Positions 1-12,400 of a DNA stretch of 64,000 bases are shown here, in pieces. Numbering within the stretch: the first letter of the stretch is position 1; the number at the start of each line of letters is the position of its first letter. Origin of the DNA: Theristus sp. LFF4_11 (Eukaryota; Nematoda; Chromadorea; Monhysterida; Xyalidae); the NCBI GenBank assembly GCA_030248135.1, contig JASANC010000238.1:1-64000 (forward strand), given 5' to 3'. The translations under genes were made by a program, and so were the position numbers. The notes beneath the pieces were generated by a model, which saw nothing but the letters and a program-made list of their open reading frames with translations, was not told the origin of the DNA and did not search any database.

Positions 1-2141
1 GGTATCCATGTTCACCTCAAGACGTTTTCCCATGCCACGGTGTCACACAGCCATGCCACTTCCCAGCACATATCACTGCAACACCAGCTCGGACTCCATT
101 TCCCTATGCCTCCGCAGTTTTTCCACAGTTCTCCCAGCGAAACGTTTTTCCGCGACAGATCGCGCCGCCACAGTACTATTTCCCTCGACCGAACATAACG
201 AGACCGTTTTCCCACGCTACACCCTTTTTCACAGGACAAAATTTCTCGCCACAAAACGTATTTCAAGTACCGCACAACATGCCAGGACAAAGCGGTTATC
301 CACTGGTGAACAATTTCCAGCCAGAAGTAATGCTCTCACGACAATGTGAACCATCACAAGCCAATTTCCCATCAGAAACCGTGGGAACATCATGTCAACA
401 AACTATGCCAGCCAGTTTTCCATCAGAAACCGTGGGAACATCATGTCAACAAAACATGCCAGCAAGTTTTCCATCAGAAACCGTGGGAGCCATCATGTCA
501 ACAAACCATGCCAGCCAGTTTCCCATCAAAAACCGTGAGAACATCATGTCAACAAGCCATGCCAGCCAGTTTCCCAACGGGGATCGGAAGAACATCATGT
601 CAACAAACCAAACCAGCCGGGTTCCCAGCAAGGATCTTGGGAACATCATATCAACAAACCATGCCAGCCACTTTCTCATGCTCCAGCGGTGTTGATGCCC
701 AGTTCCCACGCTTCATATGACCCGATCAATCAGCCTGTTTCATCAACAGCCCTAGCAATGATAATGTATCAGAAAAAAATCGATTACCATCAACAGCCAA
801 TCAGCGGTCAACAGTTCAGTCCTCATGTTTGCCAAGTTGTACGGCAATCACCAACTACATCAACGTCATCAACAGTAATCTTGAGCGCAAATCACCGCCC
901 TCCATCTACCTTTTCTGATTTTCAGTCAACCGATTCGAATCTACCGGATGGTTCTGCGCGAGCGGAGAATTTCCTAAACTATTTCACTGAAAACACTTCA
1001 TCCGATGAAGGGGTATTCCAAGTGGATAGTCAGCACAACTTTGTGGGAAATTCCTCAAATCCGCGCAAATCGTCAGTTGATACTGAGGGAAATGACGAAA
1101 ATTCAGCCATTTCATCGGCATTAGACGAAACGAGCAAATTTCTGACGGCGATGCCGGTGTTGCATGATGACGTCACCAATATCAGCCCGTCAGTGAACAA
1201 CGATTCACACCAACAACAACCAGAACAAGACCATGACGACAATATTCGATCGGTTGACGTGATTGAGGATGTGGTGCATGAGAGGTGCACTGGACTGTCG
1301 TGGTTCGTGGTTTTTCTGAAATTGACGATTTTCAGTCTAAGGTTTTAATCAATTAAACGCGCGTTAATCATGTTGTTCCCTATCTATCCAGATCTGAGTT
1401 CGCCAGCACGAGTTCAAGTGGTCAGTGAACGAAACATCAACAACGGAAATAACAACGCACGACTGAACATCTCGGCCTCGTCTGACCTGTACGAGCATGA
1501 GGGTAGCATTCTGTTGACCCCGGACTCCGTTAATCGTGATCCGCGCAGTGATTGGTCGGTGGCTTTTTTCAGTTGAAAACCTCTGGGGTCGGTCGTCACT
1601 GGAGTAGAATATATTTTTACATTTTCATTCCAGCCCCGCGAAACCAACACAGTTTGACACTGACACCCGCAACAAGAATGCTAAATTTGAGCCAACCAGT
1701 TGAAGTTGCCCAATCAACCACTGACGATATTTCGTCTGAAAATCGAACAATTCATCACGCAAAATGACTCAATTACAACAGTGGCATCTTCCGTTCAACA
1801 GCATGATCTCCCCACTGAAACTGTTGAAGCAGCGGCAACAACGGACGAACAATCGAACCGTTGCTGTTCCCCTTCTCCGAGATCTCCAAGCAATTCGCCT
1901 ACTTCCAACACCAATCAGTTGCTCAGTCCGATTGTTCTGATCGACGACAACGACAATGAGTGACATCAAGGAGTTGCTCAGCATTCCGGTGCCGTTTGGG
2001 TTGCTCAACGCGACGGAAAGAATGAAAACGGATAATAGCGATGTTGACTATGGGAGTGACTCGTCAGCGCTGGTCGTTGTTGATGACTTCGTTGTGCTCG
2101 TGGAGGAGCCAATCAACGAGCAGCGAGTTGAGGAATTGTGA
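1..2141 (+). pseudogene. Decayed Pro/Phe/Gln-rich gene with shifted frames
   Basis: A reading frame open from base 3 (no start in the window) encodes a Pro/Phe/Ser-rich protein and enters a 51-bp tandem repeat. An extra base near 486-490 moves the frame, and a second shift near 660-680 leads into a Ser/Asn/Asp-rich frame that stays open to 1348. Later stretches (1370-1576, 1630-1963, 1956-2141) are coding-like, again in different frames, and end in an acidic segment with stop at 2141. Some shifts could be introns (a GT at about 1285 and an AG near 1390 are possible), but I found no splice set that restores one frame, so decay is the simpler reading. No family recognised. Confidence 0.45.
362..675 (+). 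repeat. 51-bp tandem repeat (17-aa unit), six copies
   Basis: Units recur every 51 bp (marks at 405, 456, 508, 559, 610 and 661). One step is 52 bp, which is the extra base that breaks the frame. The unit encodes a motif like MPASFPSETVGTSCQQ. Confidence 0.8.
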
Positions 2142-5100
2142 AACGCAGTGGAAGCGGGACCGTGAAAACAATTTTGGAAATACCATGTTTTTTTTTGTTT
2201 TTGACATTTTCCTCTCCCGTTTCTGCTGAGCATATGCTCAATTCTTTATGCTGCTCATAATCCAGTCTCCACCACTGCGCGTTTTTCACACTAAACCCTT
2301 TTAGCTAGTAACGTGGTGAATTCTTTTTTCATCTCCGTAGCAAAACCATTCCATCCAGTACTTACTCACCTTGTGCTTCCCCGCTCGCACTCAGTCTTAC
2401 CATTCCCGGCGCGCGTTATCCCAGTCACATCAAACCTTCAGCTTTAACCCACACGCAAGGTAGAGGTAGGAGACTTTTAATTCTCACAATCAAATAAACC
2501 ATCAATCCCCTCATTTCAAGATTTGGGTTCCCCGCTGTGGAACATTGAATTCCCGCACTCATCCCCATTATTCTCCAAACCTTCTTTCTTTTCCCGCCTC
2601 TTTTAGATCTCCTTCTTACAAACATTGACCCAGAGTCCATTCAAAGTCAAATCCTCCATCAAAAGCTACAAATCAGAAGAAAAACAGAGTTTATTTCACG
2701 ATTTTCTCAGAAACAAACGAACGCATTGTTGCTGTGGATCCAACAACCTGGCAACTTTCGCCTACTGCAGCCGCTCGGTGCATGAGCGCGTTTCAATGAG
2801 TCGAATCGATTCAAGAATAAAATGAAGCGTTTGGACAAAAAGTCACTTATGATTGAGCTTCGCTTATCGGTGGTTCGTTTAGTTTTTTTACTTTCCTGAA
2901 AATTTTGATTCCGACAATGCACTGAAAACCCAAAATTTTTAAAAACCCCTACGGAAGCTATTGTAGCTCAAAAAGAGATGAAACTTTTTAAATAATTTTA
3001 CACCCAAAAACGCATTACGCTTACAATATTTGGTTGTTTCGCGATCGGAAATCGAGAAAAAATTTGAATGCGGGAGCAATGACCATCGTTTTAAGTTTTT
3101 CAGTTGACATTCACACCTTCTTACAGCGGCAGGTTACAGAAACGTTTGGCCTAATCGAGCATAATTTGTGATCTTTGAAGTTTGAACGTTTGAAAAAAAT
3201 GTTTGATCTGCATGTGATTTTTGTATGGAAGTTTGAAAGTTAGAAAAGTTGTATTCATGGTTTGGTGTATTTATGCTTGAGTTTTTGATGGAATATGTTG
3301 TTTTCTCTGTTGTAATCACAAAGGATGTTTTGTTTTTCTGCAATTTTAAGTGAACGCGTTGATTTGTTAGGACAGCGTTGTGGCCAATAAGGACTGTTGT
3401 GAAAATAAATTGTGCAAATCAATGATATGCAGAATTTCATTCACTTTTTCCAGCTGACGTGCATGCATGTTGTTTTCACCATAGTTTTAACATGTGTATC
3501 GCTTGCTTTGCTTTCGTGACCATGACCAAAACTACAGTGTACATCTAGGAGCCGAGAAGAAGACAAAAAAGCGTGCTGCTTTTGAAAATCGGTGGCAAAA
3601 CAACTTTTTAGAACACAGTATATTGCCAGCAAAAAAGGGCTCACTGGAAAATACGGAAGTGCCGGGGGGTTGACTGATTTTTCGAGCAGCTGCGAGAAGA
3701 TGATAGCTGCACACACGCACGCAGAGGCACACAGTTTCATTTTCATTCAATATGCTCTTTATACTTTGGGCAGTCTAATCAAAGCCGAAATTGTAGAACA
3801 CACGAGAGTGAAAACAAACAAAGATGATGGAAAATGTAAGTGTCCCCAGATAATCCAATCTATCCACTCAGCACTCGAGTGTGAACTCACTCGCCTGTAA
3901 ACCTACAGGGATCGGCGTGCGATCGTCTGGAAATTGGTAGTGCTTTTTTGGACGCTTTTTGTAGTCTTGCGGCCCAAATCATGTCCTTTTTTACTTCAAT
4001 GATGTGGTACGTTTTTAGCTAATCAATGAAGTCCCAGTATGAAGTGACTGCACTCTGCTTTACAGCTGTAATACCCAGCAATAATAATGTCGCACACACA
4101 CACATGTAGCCACAAACAAACACACAGGCACAAGCGCAATATTCCAAACGGCAGCGTCCCTCTCCCTGTACAGTGTGCGCACGTGTATGTGTGTGCCAGT
4201 GTGTTTGTTTTTGACAATGGTGCAATCATCGTTGTGCCTTTGTCAGCTGCATGTGTTTCTTGTGATTTGTTTCTGGAAAAAATGCGACCCCCACCCCTCC
4301 CTACAAAACATCCGAAGGAAAAGGCCAATGCCAATGTGGGAAAAAAATCGGAAGTTGACTCATGTGTCTCATCTGAGAGAATAAATTTTTGGTTCGCACG
4401 TACACTGTACTTGGTGAAACAATTCTTTCATGAACAGTCTTTTCGGTTTCAAAGATGAGTATACAAAGAAAAACTCTCAGAATGGCTTTTTAGTGTTTCA
4501 AAACTGGGTATCTTGCTGATGAGGGTTTTGTCCAATCAGCGACTCCAACGCAAACAATGGGCCAATCAACTGCGATCACACATTTAAAAAAAGCAAAAGC
4601 CCCTTTGCAAAAAAACATCAAACGACGGTTTCGTTATAAAAATTGGCCTTGTTGTTTGTTTTTTCTTGTGACTTTTGAACAAGAACTGAGAAAACTCTTG
4701 CATAGTGCATGTATTTGCGCTAATCGAGTGCTGTTGTTTTTTTCAAAAAAAGAGTTTTCAAAAGTGTCATTGATAGTATCCCAGACTCGAAGAAGACCCC
4801 GCCAAGCTGCACTTTTTTATCGTCATCAGGGGACGCCTGTTCTTTCGGTCAAAAAGTGAAGCGTTTTTAAGCCTTCGCTTCTGAAAAACCGTTTGCTTCA
4901 AACAACGCATGCTGTGCTTGAGTTTTGGTGATTTAGAGACCATGGTTTGGTTGTTTCTCCTCTATATGTACGATGACTTATGGTCCAGCGAATTTCTCTC
5001 ACATGAACTAAAACAAAAACCGTATTACAGATGAAAGTTTGTTGGTTTTTTTTAGACTAAACTGGGGTTTTATGTTCTTTTTCGTGCGAAACGTCTCCAA

Positions 5101-5194
5101 ACAATGTGGACTTTCTTCTTTTTCACTATGCGCTCATAAACAAGAACTGGATGACTTGATGGCAAGAACAAAAGCAATAATCATTTCCACCGTT
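2142..5194. other. No gene recognised; AT-rich intergenic DNA
   Basis: Only short frames occur, none with a signal peptide, domain or convincing splice set. A CA-rich stretch at 4093-4130 and a TG-rich stretch at 4180-4215 are inversely related and could fold back on each other. Confidence 0.5.
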
Positions 5195-5402
5195 TTTGTT
5201 GTTTTGTTGTTTGTTTTGTTGGGATTTTTAGGCGATGTTTTTAGCCAGGGCTAACCCAGAGAAGCGTACAGAACGCCATTGAGTAGGGCGCCCATCGAGT
5301 TTTCTCTGTCATTAAGTGCCTATACACCCCTCGGCGGGGCTCGATCCCCCGAGCGCACAGACTGTAGTCTAACGCACTACCACCAGGCCACGAGGGTGAC
5401 CG
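5195..5402 (-). mobile_element. tRNA-derived SINE, copy 1
   Basis: Read on the minus strand it opens with a tRNA-like head: an A box like TGGCCTGGTGGTA and a B box like GGGATCGAGCCCC. A shared body follows (CACTTAATGACAGAGAAAAC) and then an A/CAA-rich tail near 5195-5215. The same unit occurs in plus orientation at 38998-39195 and 60638-60830. Confidence 0.85.
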
Positions 5403-6568
5403 TTAGGGTAGTTGAAATATTTAAAAATGGCATTTCACAACTTTTCACATTGGCAAATGCTGATTGGTTGCACCAGTGTTTTCCACAACCAATCGTTGGC
5501 TGAATTTTCAGAAAAATAAGCTATTAGCTTTATACAAAGGACTTGCTTCATGCTATTATCGAAAGCTCTTTTCTCTGAAAGAAAATGAAACGTGAAACCA
5601 ACAATTTCGAACCGTTCAACCGCACATTTTTAGTACAGCGATTATGTATTTTGAGCAGCTTTAGAGCGCTACTGACGCGCCATTTCTAATTGCTGACGAT
5701 TTCTGTGCGGTTTTATCACTTGCTGAACATTTACCACGAACTCTGATCTGACGGCGTGTGGTATCGACACACAACCTTGCTGTATTATCCCTGAATGTCA
5801 GGAACATACAGCTATAGCTACAAATTGTACGCGTCAATGTTGCCGAATAGCTCTGATGCCTCGTATTTTATGAACGCATTATTTTCACCGTGTCTATCAG
5901 CTAAACACCGTATATATTCCATGAATGCAGCAATTATTTACGTCTCTTTTGCATAACAGCGCTATTCACAAAACGGTAAATAAATAACTGTTGTTCGCTG
6001 AGTAACCGCTCTTAACTAAAATCTAAAATCTAAAATGGTCCACTTCTGGTTTGAAATCTGTACGTGAACCGCAGAACGAACACGTTCATTGTTTTATACG
6101 AGCTCAGTGTATGCGATACTCTCCAAAGAAGCAAGCATATTCGCTCTTTGAATGATTTCTTTTAAAATTTTGAGGACTTTGTTGTGTCAGTTCGCTTTGC
6201 TTTCAGTCTTCCGAGCATTCACGAAGATAAGTCCTAGTCTTAAAAGAGTGCACTCTGTTGCACGGTAACGAACAAACACACTAGCACACACCATTGCGTC
6301 GACACATGCGCTGCAGTAACATGGTGTGTGTGTGTGTGTTTGTGACTGTACGTCTAACATTACAATGTTGCAAACCGTATTGTTTCCAGATGAGGACTTT
6401 ACCGGTAGTTTTCAGCATGTTTGCAGCTTTCAGGTTTACCGCTTTCTTGTGGTTGTAAAAAATTGCAATAAGAAACAATAAACAAAACTACATACTAAAC
6501 TGAAATTAATAATAATAAAAACAAATAAATTAAATAATTGCCTAATAATAGTAAAAAAAGTAACAAAA
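5403..6568. other. No gene recognised
   Basis: AT-rich DNA with a short TG run at 6320-6342. No coding frame or repeat family identified. Confidence 0.5.
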
Positions 6569-7082
6569 ATGCTTAGTCTGCTGGTCTGCATTCTTCTGCT
6601 TTGCATGGCGGGCTTTACGAACGTGGTGCAGCCCGCGCGGGCAGGCGGTGTTCCGCAGCGCGGGCGCCCCTTTCAGAATCCGGTTGCCTATCAGCAGATG
6701 TATCTACCACCGCAGTATTATTCGGTCAGTTTTCTGTATTTTTAATCAGTTACTTCAAAGAAAACCCGGTTTTTTTTAAATTGTATACAGTCGAACTGTA
6801 AATTATAGGGATGGTGGGATAGTTGATTGGTTGGTGGTCAGGTGATGCATACTTTCTGTGTAGAAATTGCTGTGGAGACGGAGTTTGGTTTGCAGAGAAA
6901 GCATGCATGCACGTGATCACCAACCAATCAGCTGATTACCTATAATTTAGAGTTCGGCTGTAATTTCGCAACATTTGTTTCTGCAGCATTATCGGACGCA
7001 ACGCAACGACGACAAAACCGGCTACTACGTGCAGCAAGCGCCGCAATTCTGGCGAATCGTTAGGAAACGCTCACGGAGATGA
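6569..7082 (+). CDS. Small secreted peptide, two exons
   Basis: Exon 1 (6569-6724) starts MLSLLVCILLLCMAGF, a typical signal peptide, and continues with a Pro/Gln/Tyr-rich segment. It meets a GT at 6725. Exon 2 (6987-7082) follows the acceptor TTTGTTTCTGCAG in phase 0 and ends in a very basic tail (RKRSRR) at TGA 7080-7082. The product is 83 residues, has no Cys beyond the signal peptide, and is probably a secreted basic peptide or prohormone. The short intron is almost filled by a MITE (6788-6960). No family recognised; the model rests on the signal peptide and matching phase. Confidence 0.6.
6788..6960. mobile_element. MITE in intron, family 1 copy 1
   Basis: Ends are inverted repeats (CAGTCGAACTGTAAATTATA versus TATAATTTAGAGTTCGGCTG). 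Inner motifs GATTGGTTGGTG and CACCAACCAATC are also inverted. A related copy lies at 32045-32201. Confidence 0.75.
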
Positions 7083-8009
7083 AAGTGGTTTTTTTTTAAT
7101 TATGATTGTTCGTTGCAATTGTTGCTTTCCAAAAACACGCTACACGCACACAATTGTTGTCGGTCGAGTGTTTGTTATATTGAATTGATTTAGATGGTCA
7201 GATGCAGTATTTTGTTTTGATATGGCACGCACTTTGGCACGCATTGTTTTAAAATGTATGCTCTTTGGCATGCTGTATGGCATTTCTTGAGCGTGAGTGC
7301 GCTTGTGCAAACTCCAACCCATCTCCATTACTTACAGTTTGTAGACTCTTTTTGAACAGACCATTTCTTAATTTGTAAAGCGAATTGAAAACTTCTATTG
7401 TCATAATATAGCGTTACAGTTCTCCCTTTTCTTCGGAGATGGATTAAAAACAAAAAACTGTAATTTCAAGTAGCGTGATTGCGTACTGTGTTGCACAAAA
7501 AGATCAACACACAACGCCCAACACAAGTTGTTTTTTTAGTTCGGGATAGCTTGAAACAGATGAAAGCTCTTTTTTATTCATGAAGTTCCGATCTTACTAG
7601 TAGTCTTCATTCCCACATGCAAGTTGTTTTGATTTTTTGAACACCTTTACATTTGAACGTTCACTTCGACGCCATGATGTTGTACCATTAACAATAGCTG
7701 TATAAGCAGTCTTTATTACAGTCCTTTACCTTCAGTTGAATAAAACGAAATCGTGTATGAGATTTATTATTTTGACCATTTTACAGAACAGCATATTGTT
7801 TTTTTTCATGAGAGAATAATGTTTGAATAAACAGCGCCATTGATGGTGTTGTTGTTCATTATTGCTGATAAGTGGTCATAAAAAACAGCTTTACCACAAA
7901 ATAACACGCGATACAGGACCAGTAATCTGTGCTGCATTTGCAGTTTGAATGTTCTGAATTTTAAAATACCACAGAAATACCTTTTTTGAGACAAAACGTC
8001 AGTCCAGTC
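7083..8009. other. No gene recognised
   Basis: AT-rich spacer between two small secreted-protein genes. Nothing recognisable seen. Confidence 0.5.
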
Positions 8010-8559
8010 ATGTTTTTCGCGTCATCATTAATGACTATTGCACTGGTCGGCACCGCTTCTGCGTGTGCGCCGTTTTTCTACTGTAAGTTTTTGGTTACGG
8101 TATCGTACTATGGTTTTTCGTAGCAAGACCACTAAGAATTTGGCTTGCCTACTCATAGTCTCATTTAAAAAAGTTGACTAAAAGCGCCGATGATTTTTCT
8201 GCAATGAGTTTTGGCATGGAACAAATTTTGGACAGCATTTTGGCATGGAACGAACTTTGGCATTTTCGAGCGTGTACCAACCAGAACACATCATTGAATG
8301 TGAGAGCAATTTAGCAGCAAAGTAGCAACGTTTTCTCGGGCACAAAAAAAACAAAATGACAATTCATGTTTGTGCAAACACAATTTATGCAGTCTGTTCC
8401 AGTGTGCTGGTGTGATTTGGACTCGAATTAGAAACGATGAAATTAAAAGAAATGTAGAAAATGCTCTCATTTTAGCCAAAGAGTTCAAAGAAAAAATCGC
8501 CCCACGTCTATCGTTCGAGAATGCGACCGCGGAGTGCAAAAAGAAATTCGAAGAAGCTG
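8010..8559 (+). CDS. Secreted helical-protein gene, first two exons
   Basis: Exon 1 (8010-8082) encodes a signal peptide (MFFASSLMTIALVGTASACA) and ends in phase 1 at GTAAGT. The best phase-1 acceptor is CTCTCATTTTAG, giving exon 2 (8476-8559): a 28-residue charged helix with one Cys and an N-glycosylation site (NAT). Its donor is again phase 1. This signal peptide plus phase-1 helical exon plan matches the genes at 40859, 45851, 50387 and 54566. The frame also runs on to a TAA at 8598-8600, so the gene may end there. Otherwise a third exon lies beyond the 19.8-kb retrotransposon that begins 169 bp later; a phase-1 candidate is 28817-28854 (acceptor TTGTTTACAG, 12 residues, then stop). Confidence 0.5.
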
Positions 8560-8728
8560 GTTTGCTTTTTTATATTTTAGATTTTTCATCGAAAAATTAA
8601 CGTGTGTACGTAACTTTTTAATTAATGATTAATTAATGTGTAAATAATTAATAAGAGAGGACTTTCAAAAAGACTATCAGGCAACAAACGGTACACGTAA
8701 ATCGTTTGTGTGCAGTTTAATAGGCCCA

Positions 8729-9415
8729 TGTAAGGTTCATGTTTTCACAATTATAATAACTTTCCTGCCCACAGTAACCTTGTGTTGATTAATGGTGATC
8801 ATAATGTTAAACTATTCTTTTATGTTAATGTTCCACCCATGCAACGTTATTGGTGATCACCGTTTTAGTGCATTTATTCTTGGTGCTACTATTGATTCAA
8901 CAGTTCTCATACTCTCGACAACCAATAAAACTCTTCCAAGCATAAACGCTTCGGTCGATTGTTTGTTGGCTGTCGACACGCAACGTTGTTGTCGCGTGTC
9001 GCCTCAATAACAAGGGCGACTCGCGACTGGGCGACATAGGCGAAGCACCGTTAGTTTTATGAAATAATAACAACTACTCGTTGAGTACGTTTTATCCAGC
9101 ACGTTTTAGCTTTGCCTGTGTCAGTCGCCCATCATAACCGTGTAACCGTTTTGTAATAATAATATAACAACAGCTACACAAGTAATTTGAACGTTTTATT
9201 CTCAGTAGTCACACATTTACTAAACAAAGAATGGGTGACAGAAACCGAAATCCGCATTATGTGAAGTTGGCCCCGCCTTTGAGTCAAGCGGACGAGAAGG
9301 CTGGCGGCCCTCTCATGCGGTGCAGATGTTTGACTGCCAGCGGCCAGGCCGGTGGAGCTGTCCGCGAGGCGCGGACGCCCGAGCTGGACACTGGTGGCCG
9401 AGCACCTGCCTCACA
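8729..9415 (+). repeat. 5' LTR (687 bp)
   Basis: Starts TGTAAGGTTC and ends TGCCTCACA. It matches 27853-28539 at every base compared. It has an AATAAA at 8924-8929 and holds the first 61 codons plus of the Gag-Pol frame (ATG 9231). Confidence 0.97.
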
Positions 9416-12400
9416 AATGGAGGTCTACCATCTTGATCATCCGTTTGTTCGGTCGAAGTCACAAATTCTGAACCGTTCAGCGGTCCGCCGCTGTGTACCG
9501 TTCAGCGGTACGAAGAAGTCCTGGCTCAAGAAGATCGAGTCCAGGCAACACGTGTCCGCGCTCGTCGACAAACCGATCTACGCGGACAAGGCAGAGTGCG
9601 ACGTAGCAGTGCTTCGCGCCTACTACGGTCACTACGGCATCGACAAGATCGAACAACAACTCGAAAACAACGAGTGCTTGTCGGATGCCGGGTACGCAAG
9701 TAACCTGTCAGGTAACAGTGTCACGCGCGTCTCTCAGTCGACTGTTGCGGCAGTACGCAAATTGTTGGCTGCGCCAATTATCAGACTGGATGATGAACTA
9801 GACGTGATTCAGAACTATTTTGAATTGAGTCTAGCACGCATGTACGACAAACGGTTTGCACCGACGGGTACCGTCGTGTGCGACAGTGTCACACCCGCGC
9901 AGGCCATCCGACTGGTGAAAGAGCTCGCCGCCACCGACTTCGCGCTGCACACCCAACTGCCTGATGGTCGCGTCGTGCCGTTGCCCGACACATTCGAGCG
10001 CGTCTACGGCACGAAAGCAAGGTACGTGGATGGTACGCAGTACTTTCCAAAAGTTCAATTGTTCCAAAACCGACGCCGCACCGCGCATTTCGAGCCGGTA
10101 GCGACGTCCACGCCAAATCGACAGTCACCACTGGTGGACCAGGTGCCAGAGATTTTGGTGCATCTGGCAAGTTCACCTGTTACTGTGCGCGCAGAGCGAA
10201 TTTCACCGCCGCGCCATACAGACAGGCAGACGAACCAGACCCAGTATTTCACGCCGACGGCCTCAGTGGTGCCAAATCTGCCAAAACCGTTGCCCCTGAA
10301 CGTTCAGAACACCATTTCGACTGCGCAAATGGAGACAGTCCAGGGCAGCCGAGAGACCACGGAGCCAATGGGTTCACAAGCTGTACCACTTGTTCGTGCG
10401 TCCAGATGGGAGTATATTCCCGACTGGAACGCCAGAATTCGACGTCGAAAGAACAAGCGTGGCCGCACACGAACACGTGTGAAGGGCCACGAGATGACAA
10501 ATGGAACGGGCATCGAACGGCGTAAGTTAAGCGCCGAGTTCGAGCCGGGACCAGATGTTTCAGAACATCAGAACAAAGCAGGAGCGTCAAACATGACCAT
10601 TCCTGCCACAGAGCGAAACGTGACGAACGAACCCGATGGGGTGCAGGTGTCGCACAGACAGCCGGTACCCACGAGTTTGAGTCACAGTCTTGGGTGCCAG
10701 CTGTTACAGAGTCGACAGCTCGTATCCCCGAAGTTTCAGAAACTCGTCCGCAGCGACAGTTGGGGTTGTCGGCCTGCGCAGCACGAACGACCCGCAATTG
10801 CCGGCCTGCACAAGGACGCGATTCGTCACAGCACGTGCGAACTGGTGTTGGCCCGGATGCGAGCGGACGAACAAGAAAACGGTCACGAGACGAGTTGTAA
10901 AGACTCGTCGAGTGAATCAGATGAAAGTGATTATTGGGCGTGTGTGACGGATAAACAAAGTCTGTCGCTCACGGATGAGCAGTCCAACGAAAGCGTCTTG
11001 GCAGACGAACAGGGTAACCTGTTCATGCTGGGACTAGAGCGTGAAACAAGCGACGACGACGACGAGACTCGTCTCGAAACGCCAGAACGACCGCAACCCC
11101 CGCCACTCCAACCGCCACAAATGGTACGCCGTCGTTCGCACAGGGCGTACTCAGTGGGCAGTGAACCGGGTGCTGGCACGTCGACGCAACACGATCGGAC
11201 GGACCATCAAGGGTCAGTTTTGATGCCATACAGTCTGCCGATGGACATTGTTGGCACCGCCCAGCCAATCAAACTCGCGGCAATCACGCGGAAGCTGAAT
11301 AATCTAGTTCAGCAACTAGCGGATGCGCCGCATACACACCCGATGATTCTCGAGGTGGTTGCGACCACGCTCCCGAATCTGAGCCGTCTGGATGCTGTGA
11401 AACCGGCGTTCCAAAAAGCATACAAACGCTTTTGGGATGCCTATTCGGAAGCGCTAAAAACTCAACGACAACGCCAAGTGGCGCAATTGGCGGCACCGCC
11501 AAGCGAGGCAGTGGCAACAACGTCAACCGCCCCGCAACCAACAACTGCACGCCACGCGCCATCACCAGTGTTGACCCAAGGGCGATCGGACATGGATCTG
11601 GCCAATTCGCTTCGATCAACGGACAACAACACCAACCACGGTACGTCAGGTCGGTTTGAGTTCAGTTCGGATGCCAATCGATCCGCGTTTCGCAGCCTAG
11701 ACCAGGCACTAAATCGACTAACCCAGGCTACTAGCGAAAATACGCAGAAGCTTGGGGAGATGTTCCAGAAGTCACTGGAGCATAATATTGGTTTGCTGAT
11801 TGAAACCGGACAGCGACAACACCGCGAAGTTGTTACGCTGTCCAACTCGAACACAAATGTCTTGACGGCAGCAATTGATCGGTCCACAAGGGACAATCAA
11901 GAACACATTGCTGCCATGAACATCCAAATCTCAGATAGGATTGCACGCGTGATGCAAGCCTATTCACAGCAGATCCAAGAAGCCGGGCAGACCAACGCTG
12001 ATCGCTTACAAGCCATCGAGCGTCACATGCTCGAAATCTTGGATCGAATCGAATCCGATGAGTCGTCCGTAAGCCACGCGGACAACCCATTGCTCGAAGC
12101 ACATGTTGCCAATGTACCCGTGTCTGCGAACACGACAGACGCGGGCACCAATCAACAAAACACACCAGCCACGGCTGCAAACACTGTGGCTGCAACAAGC
12201 TCGGCAGTCACAAATGTCAATGCGTCGACAACGCAAGCGACGCCGCCACCACAGGTGCCAACCAACACAACACCGCGAGTTGGCCCGACACACCCGCTGG
12301 TCGTCATGGTGCCGATCGTGTCCGTCTATGGCCACGAGACGCCACAGGAGCTTCGCGACCTCTACATGCCGCCAGCACAGGTACCGGTGGAGTTGAAAAT

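Noticed and set aside
8792..9010. A 72-codon frame in each LTR
   Set aside because: No start context or domain, identical in both LTRs, and probably untranscribed U3 sequence.
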